From Pseudarthrobacter raffinosi (GTDB taxonomy: Bacteria > Actinomycetota > Actinomycetes > Actinomycetales > Micrococcaceae): a stretch of 58,436 bases of DNA. Of this stretch, positions 17,104 to 25,705 are shown in pieces. Each line of letters opens with the position of its first letter. Positions within the stretch are counted from its first letter, which is position 1. The notes beneath the pieces are model-generated. The model ran no database searches, was not told where the DNA came from, and saw only the letters and a program-made list of their open reading frames with translations. Location: NCBI RefSeq assembly GCF_023913735.1, contig NZ_JAMXBH010000026.1, positions 656 to 59,091 on the forward strand, given 5' to 3'. Made by a program: the position numbers and the translations under genes.

Positions 17104-17883
17104 ATGAAGGGTCTGGACGGCAAGAAGGTCTTAATTACGGGCGCAGCACAAGGCATCGGACATGCAGTCGCCAAACGGTTTCTCGAGGAGGGGGCCAGCG
17201 TCACTATTACCGACATCGCTGCCGACGCCGCGTTGAATGAAGCGGTCGAAAAGCTGGGGGGCGGCGACCGTGTCCATTATCTGCGACTCAACGTTGCCGA
17301 TGAGGAAGAGGTAGCGGCGGCATTCGCCCAGGCGCGCGCCCTGATGGGCGGATTGGATGTCCTCGTTAACAACGCGGGCATCAATTGGCACAGTCCAAGC
17401 CACCTGCTTAGTACCGATGACTTCGACGCGGTGCTCGCCGTCAACTTGCGGGGCGTTTTCTTATGCAGTCGTGAAGCCGTAAAGATCTTCTTGGACCAGG
17501 GGTCAGGCGTGATTGTAAACAACTCTTCGAACCACGAAATGGTACCGAAGCCCGAATACTTGGCCTATTCCGTAAGTAAGGGCGGGCTGGGGAACCTAAC
17601 TCGCACACTGGCACTTGAGTACGCCGATCGCGGCATCCGAATCAATTCGGTGGCTCCAGGGGCAACTCGCACCCCACTAAATGCGGCTTGGGTCGAGAGC
17701 GCCGATAAACGGGCACAAGTCGAGAGTCACATCCCGCTTGGCCGATCCGCTTCCAGCGAAGAGGTTGCGGGCGCATTCACATTTCTCGCGAGTGACGATG
17801 CCGCCTATATTACGGGACAAACCCTCTACGTCGACGGCGGCCTGACACTCTACAACGACTTCCGCACGAACTGGTCCTCCTAG
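17104..17883 (+). CDS. Short-chain dehydrogenase/reductase (classical SDR)
   Basis: 259 residues. The cofactor motif GAAQGIGHAVAKRF (TGxxxGIG type) is near residue 13, NNAG lies near residue 89, the catalytic Ser is in NNSSNHE and Tyr/Lys in YSVSKGG. The family's C-terminal ITGQTLYVDGGLTL is present. It would oxidise or reduce a sugar, polyol or similar alcohol with NAD(P)(H). An AGGAGAACCTA site precedes the ATG. It follows the DeoR regulator by 126 bases, and the HAD gene starts two bases after its stop, so the two are cotranscribed. Confidence 0.9.
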   Translation: MKGLDGKKVLITGAAQGIGHAVAKRFLEEGASVTITDIAADAALNEAVEKLGGGDRVHYLRLNVADEEEVAAAFAQARALMGGLDVLVNNAGINWHSPSHLLSTDDFDAVLAVNLRGVFLCSREAVKIFLDQGSGVIVNNSSNHEMVPKPEYLAYSVSKGGLGNLTRTLALEYADRGIRINSVAPGATRTPLNAAWVESADKRAQVESHIPLGRSASSEEVAGAFTFLASDDAAYITGQTLYVDGGLTLYNDFRTNWSS

Positions 17884-17884
17884 G

Positions 17885-18592
17885 GTGGGGCTTGCGGAGA
17901 CAATGGGGCCCCATTGCGAACGGATGACCCGCACGCCGGACGTACTCATTTTTGACATGTTTGGTGTGATCGCCGATAACCAAAGCCAGGCAAGCAGGTC
18001 CAGACTTGTGGTGACAGCTTCGGTGCCGGAGGCTGATTTCTGGGCGGCCTACTGGGCACTTCGCCCTCCCTATGATCGCGGGGATGTCACGGGATTGCAT
18101 TATTGGACGTCGGTTGCTGAGCGACTGAACACGACTTTCAACATTGTTCAAAAACATGATCTCATCGCCCACGACGTTGCGAGCTGGGCGATGGTGGATG
18201 ATCGGATGATTGAGCTCCTCGAAGAGCTTTCAGCGACCACGCGGCTGGCTATTTTGTCTAACATTCCGTACGAGATCGCTAACCACTACATAGCACGCCA
18301 TAGGTGGCTGGACTTGTTCGAGGTCCGGGCCTTCTCACACCACATGGGCTTCGCGAAACCTGACCCTGATGCCTACAAATGGTGCCTCAACGAGCTAGGC
18401 ATTGAACCCAGGCAGGCGCTATTCGTCGACGATCGGGCCGAGAATATCCGTGCAGCCGCAAAAATTGGGCTCCAGGGCCATCTCTTCAGATCACCGGAAG
18501 CTCTCATCCACTGCCTGAGCTCTGGACCCAATCAAATCCTGCCCCTCTCAAAGCTCGCGCACCGGCCGCAAATCAATGGGAGACTCGTGTAG
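17885..18592 (+). CDS. HAD-superfamily hydrolase
   Basis: Up to 235 residues from GTG at 17885; ATG at 17924 (MTRTPDVLIFDMFG) is an equally good start that begins at the fold. Motif I is IFDMFGVIAD, with the nucleophile Asp but Phe where many phosphatases have the second Asp, as in the HAD group that reads FD-x-x-G-V. Motif II is LAILSNIP, motif III the Lys in GFAKPDPDAY and motif IV LFVDDRAENI. A helical cap sits between motifs I and II. It is tightly linked to the SDR gene, so a sugar-phosphate phosphatase working with it is plausible. Confidence 0.82.
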   Translation: MGLAETMGPHCERMTRTPDVLIFDMFGVIADNQSQASRSRLVVTASVPEADFWAAYWALRPPYDRGDVTGLHYWTSVAERLNTTFNIVQKHDLIAHDVASWAMVDDRMIELLEELSATTRLAILSNIPYEIANHYIARHRWLDLFEVRAFSHHMGFAKPDPDAYKWCLNELGIEPRQALFVDDRAENIRAAAKIGLQGHLFRSPEALIHCLSSGPNQILPLSKLAHRPQINGRLV

Positions 18593-18810
18593 GGTGCCGG
18601 CAGCCGCACCTTCTTCCGGGACGCCCACCCCGGCTGTGTATGTTGGATCGGTACGACTCGGCGGCATGCATTGATGATGTCCCAGACGGCTGACGGTCGC
18701 TCAGCCGTGGCGACCCCCTGGGTCCCGGAAAGGACTTTAGTTGCGAATGAATCCATCGTCATTGTGTAGGTTGCTGCAATCGAGAACAGTGCAGATCGTC
18801 ATCGTCTGAT

Positions 18811-19317
18811 TTGCGATCTGCTGAGGCGGGGAGACTTCGTGTCACAGACAAGGCCTCCGGCAGAGACACCGCCAGACCACAGCTCAAGGAACTGCTCCGG
18901 TTCGCCCGCGACGGGGACACCGTGGTCTTGCACAGCATGGACCGGCTCGCCCGCAACCTGGACGACCTGCGCGCCCTCGTCCAGGGCTGACGCGCAAAAG
19001 GCGTGCGGGTGGAGTTCATCAAAGAGAGCCTGCTCTTCACCGGCGAGGACTCCCCCATGGCCAACCTCATGCTCGCCGTCATGAGAGCCTTCGCCGAATT
19101 CGAACGCACACTCATCAGGGAACGCCAAAGAGAAGGCATCGCCCTGGCCAAGCAGCGCGGCGCCTACAAAGGACGGAAAAAGACCCTCACCCCAGACCGG
19201 GCCGCCGACCTGGTCCAGCGCGCCGGCAGCAGTGTTCCGAAAGCTCTCCTTGCCCGTGAATATGGAATCAGCAGGGTGACCGTCTACCAGTACCTGCGCC
19301 ACGCCAAACTGGAGTGA
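18811..19317 (+). pseudogene. Truncated resolvase (Tn3-type serine recombinase) with an in-frame stop
   Basis: One frame encodes VTDKASGRDTARPQLKEL, DTVVLHSMDRLARNLDDLRA, a TGA at 18988, then RVEFIKESLLFTGEDSPMAN, AEFERTLIRERQREGIALAK and a C-terminal HTH ending ISRVTVYQYLRHAKLE. These are the body and DNA-binding tail of a Tn3-family resolvase/invertase. The first ~50 residues, including the catalytic-serine region, are missing, and the TGA interrupts the rest. The part after 19003 could be made as a fragment, but it cannot catalyse recombination. Confidence 0.88.
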
Positions 19318-19529
19318 ACCGCTCCCCTATCGGCACGGCCGTCACGGCCATCACGGCCGTGGCCGAAGCGGCGTTAGCTTGACGGAAGGCTCGTTAACGG
19401 CGTTCAGGTAGGACGAGTTCAAACAGATGAGAGAACCCGTCCACAGGCGTTTTTTGTGTTTTCGCGGGTCTGTTAGCTTGTCTTTGGGATGGCACATGCG
19501 AAGGGGTGTTGCGGCGGCTTGTGCGTAGC
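19318..19529. other. Non-coding strip after the resolvase remnant
   Basis: Contains a short run of CACGGCC-type repeats at about 19335-19362 and no ORF I would call. It probably belongs to the decayed transposon. Confidence 0.35.
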
Positions 19530-19950
19530 ACCTTTGACTGGAGGAGTGCCCGCAGGCCAGGTGACGCAACCAGAATCATCAGCGAATAAATAGGAAAAGG
19601 ACCACTTCGGTCAAGGAATCCCCGCGCGGTACGGCAATGGGCCGACGATGAACGGAAACCCTCCACGGAGGTGATGACTCGGCTGCGGCACTCCTATCAT
19701 GTCGCGGCGCTACTGGCCGAGAGTGACTCCAAGGTTGTGGTCCAGGCATGGTTCCAAGGCATGAACCCGCAGCTGGTTGACGTGCCACCTGCCAGGCTGC
19801 GCGAAGGCCAAATCGACGAAGCTGCACAGCGGTGGCTCTACGAATCAACTGCGGTCGACGGTGGCACCTTCACGTCCCGGCACGGCGATGAGCTTCAGTT
19901 GTGGGCAATCTTTGAGCGGCCCGGGGATCCCGCGATCAGTCCGAAGCTTG
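19530..19950 (+). pseudogene. Decayed antitoxin-like (Xre/MbcA-type) hypothetical protein (copy 2)
   Basis: A single frame reads GDATRIISE, a TAA at 19587, then NPRAVRQWADDERKPSTEVM, LRHSYHVAALLAESDSKVVV, QAWFQGMNPQLVDVPPARL and finally TFTSRHGDELQLWAIFERP. The middle resembles the helix-rich DUF2384/MbcA-like antitoxin region (RxVRxWAxG, then WFxGMNPQL). The N-terminus is cut by the stop codon and similarity to copy 1 ends after SPKL, so both ends are damaged. An open frame continues to 20132 but probably out of its native context. The family name is from memory and tentative. Confidence 0.6.
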
Positions 19951-19989
19951 ACCGCACCCAATGGAGTTGTATTGGAATTACCCATCTCA

Positions 19990-20822
19990 GCTACCTGACG
20001 ACACTGCCGCAAGCGGTTGGGCCCTACGCATTCGGTATTCGCGAAGGGCAAGTGTCTGGGGTGGGGCACCGCAACGCTCGGCGTCATGTAACGCTTGGGG
20101 CTGGAGCCTGCGGAGCCTATATTGCCGCGTAGTCGGCTCGGAGCGGCGGGGGGCGGATTTCACGAGGCCCATGTTCGTGCGAACGCTCAGCCTCCGCCTT
20201 GGCTGGGAACGATCAGCGAGTATCACCAGCCTGCTTCTAGCGATGCCGTGGAGCGTCTGTTCTTACTCCACTTCGATTGCCCAGGCTGCTCTGTGGAGGA
20301 AGTTCGCCAACCTTCCCCGGAGGTGCGACAGCTTGGCTGACCCCGCGCAGCTGCGAAGCGCTTCTGTTGGCGCTTTAGGTAGGGCGCTGCGGCTCTCGGG
20401 GTTCATATTGGAGATAAGGGCAAAAGCCATGGGAAAAGATTCCATGAATCCTCTTGTCGTTGGTGCAGGAAAGTCAGGCCGCAATGTGCTCCCCACCTTC
20501 GGGGCGTGGCACGCCAGCGGATGCAAGGTTTTCAGCCCGGTCTGGACAGCCTTCCGCTACCTCCAATGAACACCGATCCCGGCGCGTGAACCACCAGTAC
20601 GACCTAGGGGTCCTTGTAGGCGTTAGGGCAGCTGTCAGCGCTTCGCGGACGCTCAATTCTCAGGCAGACAACGCGGCAACAGCTGAGGGACTTTAGCCGT
20701 AGGTGGGCCGGGTGAGCCCTCCTAACAGCTCCACACCCGGCCGACCGATCAGGGCGCCGGCGCTAGGCACGCCAAGTTTTGGTCCGGGGGACTTAGACGC
20801 CGCGTAAGCGCACAAAGTTCTA
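19990..20822. other. Long gene-poor stretch before the GMC gene
   Basis: About 830 bases with no supported gene. A 46-codon frame (20430-20570, starting MGKDSMNPLVVGAGKSGRN) follows a GGAGATAAGG-like site and could be a small protein, but I recognise nothing in it. A 9-bp inverted repeat (GGCCGGGTG at 20706, CACCCGGCC at 20734) may help end the minus-strand GMC transcript. Confidence 0.4.
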
Positions 20823-22379
20823 TTAGCTGTGAGCAATTATCGGAGCGACCCGCAACGCATTTGCAGCGATGGTCAACGCGGGATTCAAGGCTGCAGACGA
20901 CGGGAAGAACGAACCGTCAATGATCCAGAGATTTTCGAGGTCGTGGCTCCTGCAGTTCTCATTCAGGACGCTGGTGGCCGGATCTGAGCCTGCCACGGCG
21001 GTACCGCACATGTGGGAGTTTGTCGCGATGCCCATTCGTTCGGTCAGAATGATGGGATATCCGGCCTTCCTCACCGCCCTTGAAATCCGGCGGACAAGCT
21101 CCTCATGGGGTGCAATGTTGTTCGGCTTCCAATCTATTATGATCTTCCCATCCTCGACCCGTATACGGTTGTTGGGGTCGGGGAGGTCCTCGGTGGTCAG
21201 ATATATGTCCAGGCTTCTGTCGGTCACCATTTTCAATGCCCAGAGCGGCGCCCAGGACCTGGCAGCCTTGACCATTGGGGCCTGAAGCTTTCCCAGCATT
21301 TGAAGGTTGCCCAGCGGGTAGGGGTTGCTCTTCCCCGCAACATACCAATCGTTCAATCCGAGCGTTTTTTGCCATGCAGTCGGGTTGCGGCGGATCGGAT
21401 TGACACCCATAAAGAATGTGCTGTTATGCACCATGTAGTTTCGCCCCAGCAGGCCGGAGGAGTTGCCGAGTCCGTTCGGATGCTGTTCGTTAGCGGAGTT
21501 CAGGAGCAGGACGGCTGAGTTTACGGCGCCGGCTGACACGACGAATTGCTTGGCATTAATTCGGAGCTTCCGACTGCCGAGTGTTGCTTCAGCAGCCACG
21601 ACGGTGCCACCGTCGGGGCTGGTGATCAGCTTGGTGATCTTGGCGTTGATGAGCAGGCTGACGTTCTCTGACTGCAAGGCCGGACGGAGGGCCCGGTTTT
21701 CTGCCTCACTCTTCACGCCCGATTCCGATGGTGCCCCGTCGGAAATAGTGTCCGCCCGACGCTCCTCCATGGAGTTGAGATTCATGCCGTTGGACATGTG
21801 AAAGGGATGCAGGCCCTGTTGGCGCAGTTTGGAGGCGAAGCGTTCAATCGTCGGCTCGTGCTCCAGGGCCGGAGACGGATATTCCGTTGAGTGGTGGGGT
21901 TCTGTCGGGTCTTCACCCAGTCTTCCGTGCACCTGAAAGAGCTCTTCGGCCTTCGCGTAAAAAGGCTCAATGGTGTCGTAGTCGAACGGCCATGCCTGAG
22001 AGCTTCCATCATGGTGGGCAGTCTCTTCGAAGTCTTCACGCCGGAAGCGGGGAAGGCAGGCCCCATAGAACTTTGTGTTGCCGCCGACCCAGTAGTAGAC
22101 ACCGGGTCGGAAAGGCTTCCCTGTGCTGCCGTCGTACCAGTCTTCTGCATTGCTGTATCGCTTATCCAGGTACATGGCTTCCGGCTGGGAGTTCTCCGGT
22201 TCGCGGGGCAAAAAGTCGCCGCGCTCGACGACCAGGACCTGGCGACCTGAATTCCGGAGTGCCCAACTGAGTGTTCCACCGCCCATCCCCGAACCGATGA
22301 TAAGAATATCCGTTTCGATGGTTGAGCCTTGGGCCTCGAGGACTGATCCGGGGCGTAAAGCGGTTGAAATTTCTGGCAC
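20823..22379 (-). CDS. GMC-family FAD-dependent sugar/alcohol oxidoreductase
   Basis: 518 residues. The FAD dinucleotide-binding motif is ILIIGSGMGGGTLSWAL near residue 25, followed by VVERGDFLPRE. The substrate-domain signature VVSAGAVNSAVLLLNSAN is in the middle. At the C-terminus SHMCGTAVAGSDP supplies the active-site His and IIDGSFFPSSAALNPALTIA the Asn/His partner region. Proteins of this shape oxidise a ring hydroxyl of sugars or glycosides (for example to 3-keto sugars) or other alcohols. The start is GTG with AAGGAG upstream. It lies downstream of the sugar-binding lipoprotein on the same strand, separated by a strong hairpin, and has its own LacI-type box, so it likely acts on the imported sugar. 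Confidence 0.87.
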   Translation of the reverse strand: MPEISTALRPGSVLEAQGSTIETDILIIGSGMGGGTLSWALRNSGRQVLVVERGDFLPREPENSQPEAMYLDKRYSNAEDWYDGSTGKPFRPGVYYWVGGNTKFYGACLPRFRREDFEETAHHDGSSQAWPFDYDTIEPFYAKAEELFQVHGRLGEDPTEPHHSTEYPSPALEHEPTIERFASKLRQQGLHPFHMSNGMNLNSMEERRADTISDGAPSESGVKSEAENRALRPALQSENVSLLINAKITKLITSPDGGTVVAAEATLGSRKLRINAKQFVVSAGAVNSAVLLLNSANEQHPNGLGNSSGLLGRNYMVHNSTFFMGVNPIRRNPTAWQKTLGLNDWYVAGKSNPYPLGNLQMLGKLQAPMVKAARSWAPLWALKMVTDRSLDIYLTTEDLPDPNNRIRVEDGKIIIDWKPNNIAPHEELVRRISRAVRKAGYPIILTERMGIATNSHMCGTAVAGSDPATSVLNENCRSHDLENLWIIDGSFFPSSAALNPALTIAANALRVAPIIAHS

Positions 22380-22405
22380 TTCTACTTCTCCTTATTCGGG
22401 TGCTT

Positions 22406-22423
22406 TTTGAAAGCGTTTGTGCA
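22406..22423 (-). promoter_or_regulatory. LacI-type operator candidate before the GMC gene
   Basis: TTTGAAAGCGTTTGTGCA contains the GAAAGCGTTT-like core common to LacI/GalR operators. It sits about 27 bases upstream of the GMC start. A LacI regulator is encoded 3 kb away in the same locus. Confidence 0.45.
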
Positions 22424-22446
22424 ATAGGAGCTCTGAAACCCCCGAA

Positions 22447-22482
22447 GCTAGGTTGGACGGCGACTCCGCCGTCCAACCTAGC
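22447..22482. terminator. Strong hairpin after the sugar-binding protein gene
   Basis: A perfect 16-bp stem (GCTAGGTTGGACGGCG and its complement) encloses the loop ACTC. It lies 38 bases past the stop of the minus-strand SBP gene and before the GMC promoter. It probably terminates or attenuates SBP transcription and protects its mRNA. Confidence 0.8.
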
Positions 22483-22520
22483 CAGCGTTGTGTCACATCT
22501 AGACCGACTCGATCAGCTAC

Positions 22521-23501
22521 TCAGAGTCCGAAGACGGGCTCCATGGTGGCTACGTTCTCCTTGGTGACGAGTGGCAGCGGCGTGAACATCTCGGGCTTCA
22601 CCTTGCTCTTATCCCCACGGAGCCACTCGTATGCGGCTTTTAGTACTTCACGGCCCTGTTCGGCCGGGTCCTGGCTGACGGTGCCGAAGACTCTGCCGTC
22701 TGTAATGGGTTCCTTGAGTTCCGTCGGGTAGTCTCCGAGGATCCATTTGATCTCTGAGCGGCCATTTGCGTGGGCCCAGGTGATGGCGCCCATGGCTTCG
22801 GGTCCCTGGACTACGACAGCATCAAGTTCGCCCTTAGGATGCTTGTTAGCCCAGTCCTGGGTAAGAGCGACGGTCTTCTCCGCCTGCCAGCCATCTGACT
22901 GCTCTTCGACAATCTTGATGTTCGGATGCGATGCGAGAACTTCCTTCAGTCCCTCCGTGCGGAGGATCTGAGCGGATGTTCCGAGGGCGCCCATGACCAA
23001 ACCCACGTTGCCTTCCTCGCCAATCGCCTGAAGAAGCATTTGGCCTTGCTTGCGGCCGTAGTCCTTGTCGTCGGCCCCAACAAACCCCTTTATAGGGATG
23101 CTTTTCTCGAGACCGAGATTCACCGTGAACACAGGAATTCCCGCCCGGTCTGCCGCTTTAACAGCCGGTCCGATACCTTCTGGATCTCCCGGGTAGACGA
23201 TGATGGCGTCTTTGCCCGCCGTGACGAATTCTTGGACGGTCGAGATCTGCTTGTTGAGATCGCCTCCGCCGTTCCGGACGTCGAGGTCGACGCCCATCTC
23301 GTCGGCCTGTTTCTTGACTTCGTCGACCATGACCGCCACGAAGGGGTCCAAACCGATGTCATAGGCCATAAAACCGATCTTGGGCTTTTCTGTGCCGGAC
23401 GTCGTCGTCCCAGCTGGTCCCGCCTGACTGCATGCCGAGACACCCAGACAAGCCAGCGCGACGGCAATAATCGCCGCTAAGAGTTTGATGGTTCTTTTCA
23501 T
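22521..23501 (-). CDS. Sugar ABC transporter substrate-binding lipoprotein (ribose/CUT2 type)
   Basis: 326 residues. A lipoprotein signal peptide with lipobox VSAC (Cys near residue 24) anchors it outside the membrane. The mature part is a periplasmic-binding-protein type 1 fold: KIGFMAYDIGLDPFV, then DAIIVYPGDPEGIGPAVKAA, IPVFTVNL and the second-lobe LRTEGLKEVLASHPNIKIVE. These are the marks of RbsB-like sugar binders. AGGGAGA precedes the ATG. It is divergent from the permease and ATPase genes, which is unusual for a CUT2 system where the three normally form one operon. The sugar is unknown. Confidence 0.88.
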   Translation of the reverse strand: MKRTIKLLAAIIAVALACLGVSACSQAGPAGTTTSGTEKPKIGFMAYDIGLDPFVAVMVDEVKKQADEMGVDLDVRNGGGDLNKQISTVQEFVTAGKDAIIVYPGDPEGIGPAVKAADRAGIPVFTVNLGLEKSIPIKGFVGADDKDYGRKQGQMLLQAIGEEGNVGLVMGALGTSAQILRTEGLKEVLASHPNIKIVEEQSDGWQAEKTVALTQDWANKHPKGELDAVVVQGPEAMGAITWAHANGRSEIKWILGDYPTELKEPITDGRVFGTVSQDPAEQGREVLKAAYEWLRGDKSKVKPEMFTPLPLVTKENVATMEPVFGL

Positions 23502-23812
23502 TGTTCGCTCTCCCTAGACCTTCGTTCCGCGCTTGCGCCGACCACCCGGCGATTGGAAACGTTCGGTAAATGCATTTACAAGACTGGGCCGGGGTACAGG
23601 TCCCTGTCAAGGGTCTCGGCCTAATGCTTTTCCTTGGGATACCCATAGGTTTACCCCTATTGACAGTCTGGAGATGTGACGGGCATCATCGATGCATCGG
23701 TAATACGATTTACTTTGTTTTGGCCGAAACTGGTCAGAACTGCCGCCGATCCCCGCATCTCGCCGGGCTCGTGAGCGTACACATTTTCGACCGAGGACAG
23801 CAGGAGAACGAA
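23502..23812. promoter_or_regulatory. Divergent control region of the CUT2 sugar locus with three palindromes
   Basis: 311 bases between SBP (minus) and permease (plus). GTAAATGCATTTAC (23566-23579) and CGATGCATCG (23690-23699) are perfect palindromes and GTAATACGATTTAC (23700-23713) is an imperfect one; GGAAACGTTC lies at 23555-23564. TTGACA at 23660 is a candidate -35 box. These are likely operators for the LacI protein at 25706. That assignment is inference from proximity. Confidence 0.5.
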
Positions 23813-24820
23813 ATGCCTCAAGCAACTACACGCGGTTCAGCCGCCGAACTGTCGGCTGCGACGACGCGTCCGACGCTAGGGGCTTGGCTCGCCTCGGACA
23901 GCGCATTCAAGTACACAATGGTTGCCGTCCTGGTTCTGGGCGTCATTGTGATGAGCATCGTCTCCCCGGAGTTCCGCAGGCCCGAAAATCTGATCAACAT
24001 CCTGCAGCAGAACGCCATCATTGGGGTGGTCGCCTGTGGGATGACACTGATGATCATCGCTGGCGGATTTGACCTTTCAGTCGGCGCCGTCGCCGCGGCC
24101 TCAGGTGTTTTGGCCGGCGCCCTGTCGATCGAATATGGACTACCTCTGGCGATCATCGCCGGCCTGGTCGTGGGACTTGGAACCGGCCTGATCAACGGTT
24201 TCCTGGTGGCAAAAATGGGCATTAACCCGTTCGTTGCCACCTTGGGTATGCAGGCGATCGTCCAAGGGGTCCTGTTCATACAGACCGAGGCGAAGCCTGT
24301 TTTTGGGCTGCCTGACACGTGGAGCGATTTCGGCTTCTACCGAGTTGGATTTGTCCCGTCGACAGTTATCGTGTTTATCGTGGCCGCCGTTGCGTGCTGG
24401 GCCCTCCTACGCTTCACCCTGATTGGGAAGTTGATGTACGCGGTTGGTTCAAACCGTGAGGGAACGAGGCGCTCGGGAGTTGCCGTGGACCGCGTCGTCA
24501 TTACGGCCTTCGCCATCGGCGGCGTTCTTGCCGCAGCAGGTGGCCTGATGCTGGTCACGCAGTCCAACACCGGTCAGCCGTCAGCAGGGGCAACCTGGGC
24601 GCTGCTTGCAATTGCCGCAGTAGTCGTTGGTGGAACGCCCCTTACCGGGGGTGCTGGCGGAATCGGGCAGACGATCGTTGGAACTCTTTTGCTGGGCGTG
24701 ATGTCTAACGCCCTGAACATCATGAGCGTTTCTCCCTACTGGCAGCCCGCGGCTACCGGCCTGCTGATCTTGCTGGCCGTCAGCGTAGAGCGCTACCGGC
24801 ACATGAAACGATCCCGCTAA
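23813..24820 (+). CDS. Sugar ABC transporter permease (RbsC/CUT2 type)
   Basis: 335 residues from the ATG at 23813, which has CAGGAGAACG just upstream; the frame is open to 23570 without support. About nine or ten membrane segments. Family signatures are PENLINILQQNAIIGVVACG, IIAGGFDLSVGAVAAASGVL, GMQAIVQGVLF and the EAA-like VGSNREGTRRSGVAVDR loop that contacts the ATPase. It would form a homodimeric channel with the ATPase encoded 41 bases downstream and the divergent binding protein. Confidence 0.92.
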   Translation: MPQATTRGSAAELSAATTRPTLGAWLASDSAFKYTMVAVLVLGVIVMSIVSPEFRRPENLINILQQNAIIGVVACGMTLMIIAGGFDLSVGAVAAASGVLAGALSIEYGLPLAIIAGLVVGLGTGLINGFLVAKMGINPFVATLGMQAIVQGVLFIQTEAKPVFGLPDTWSDFGFYRVGFVPSTVIVFIVAAVACWALLRFTLIGKLMYAVGSNREGTRRSGVAVDRVVITAFAIGGVLAAAGGLMLVTQSNTGQPSAGATWALLAIAAVVVGGTPLTGGAGGIGQTIVGTLLLGVMSNALNIMSVSPYWQPAATGLLILLAVSVERYRHMKRSR

Positions 24821-24861
24821 AATCCGGCGTCACGCTAATCACGAAAGAACGGTATACCCCA

Positions 24862-25638
24862 ATGAACGTCGCAACTGCACCCCTTCTTAGGGTCACGGAC
24901 CTCGAAAAGCACTATGGCGGAGTGATAGCTCTGTCCGAACTGGATCTTCAGCTCATGCCCGGCGAGCACGCTGCCGTTGTCGGTGACAATGGCGCAGGGA
25001 AATCGACGTTTGTTCGAATGATCTCTGGGGCAGAGCGACCCGACGGAGGCTCAATAATGTTCGACGGCGCCGAGTGCAACTTCAGGTCTCCGCTGGAAGC
25101 CCGTGGAGTAGGAATCGAAACCGTATATCAGGATCTGTCCCTGGCCGACGACTTGGATGTCATTGACAACCTCTTCATGGGCCGTGAATTGTTCCACCTG
25201 AAGCTAGGAGGACTTTCGATCCTCAACCGCAAGGCAATGCGCAAGCGTGCCCATGAATTGCTGGACGAGGTAGGCGTGAGGATCCCGAGTTTGTCTGGAC
25301 GCATCCGCGGCATGTCGGGCGGCCAGCGCCAGGGCGTTGCCATTGCGCGAGCTTCGGGCTGGGGGTCCAAGCTGATCATCCTTGATGAACCCACTGCCGC
25401 CCTCGGCGTCAGGGAGACAGGCCAAGTCGAAGACATTATTCGAGGACTCAAGCAGGCAGGAACGGGCGTCGTTCTCGTCAGCCATAACCTCCGTCAGGTC
25501 TTTGATCTCATGGATACGATTTACGTCTTCCGCCGGGGCAAACTGGTTGGACGCCGAGACGTCGCGACTACGACGCCCCAGGAGATCGTCGCCATGATTA
25601 CCGGCGTCGGCGGGGCCGAAGCCGGCGAGTTTGTATAA
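24862..25638 (+). CDS. Sugar ABC transporter ATPase (single-domain CUT2 type)
   Basis: 258 residues, one nucleotide-binding domain rather than the fused pair seen in RbsA. Walker A is GDNGAGKST near residue 38, the Q-loop ETVYQDLSL, the signature MSGGQRQGVAIARA and Walker B LIILDEPTAALG, with the H-loop SHNL. Single-domain ATPases of this kind occur in FrcA-like and some actinobacterial sugar importers. It follows the permease by 41 bases and precedes the LacI gene, so the order permease-ATPase-regulator suggests one transcript. Confidence 0.92.
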   Translation: MNVATAPLLRVTDLEKHYGGVIALSELDLQLMPGEHAAVVGDNGAGKSTFVRMISGAERPDGGSIMFDGAECNFRSPLEARGVGIETVYQDLSLADDLDVIDNLFMGRELFHLKLGGLSILNRKAMRKRAHELLDEVGVRIPSLSGRIRGMSGGQRQGVAIARASGWGSKLIILDEPTAALGVRETGQVEDIIRGLKQAGTGVVLVSHNLRQVFDLMDTIYVFRRGKLVGRRDVATTTPQEIVAMITGVGGAEAGEFV

Positions 25639-25705
25639 TGGTTCGTCTGCCACCCCGTCACGGATCGTTGACTTGCGCTGCGGACAATAGCTAGGAGGAC
25701 ACCGA

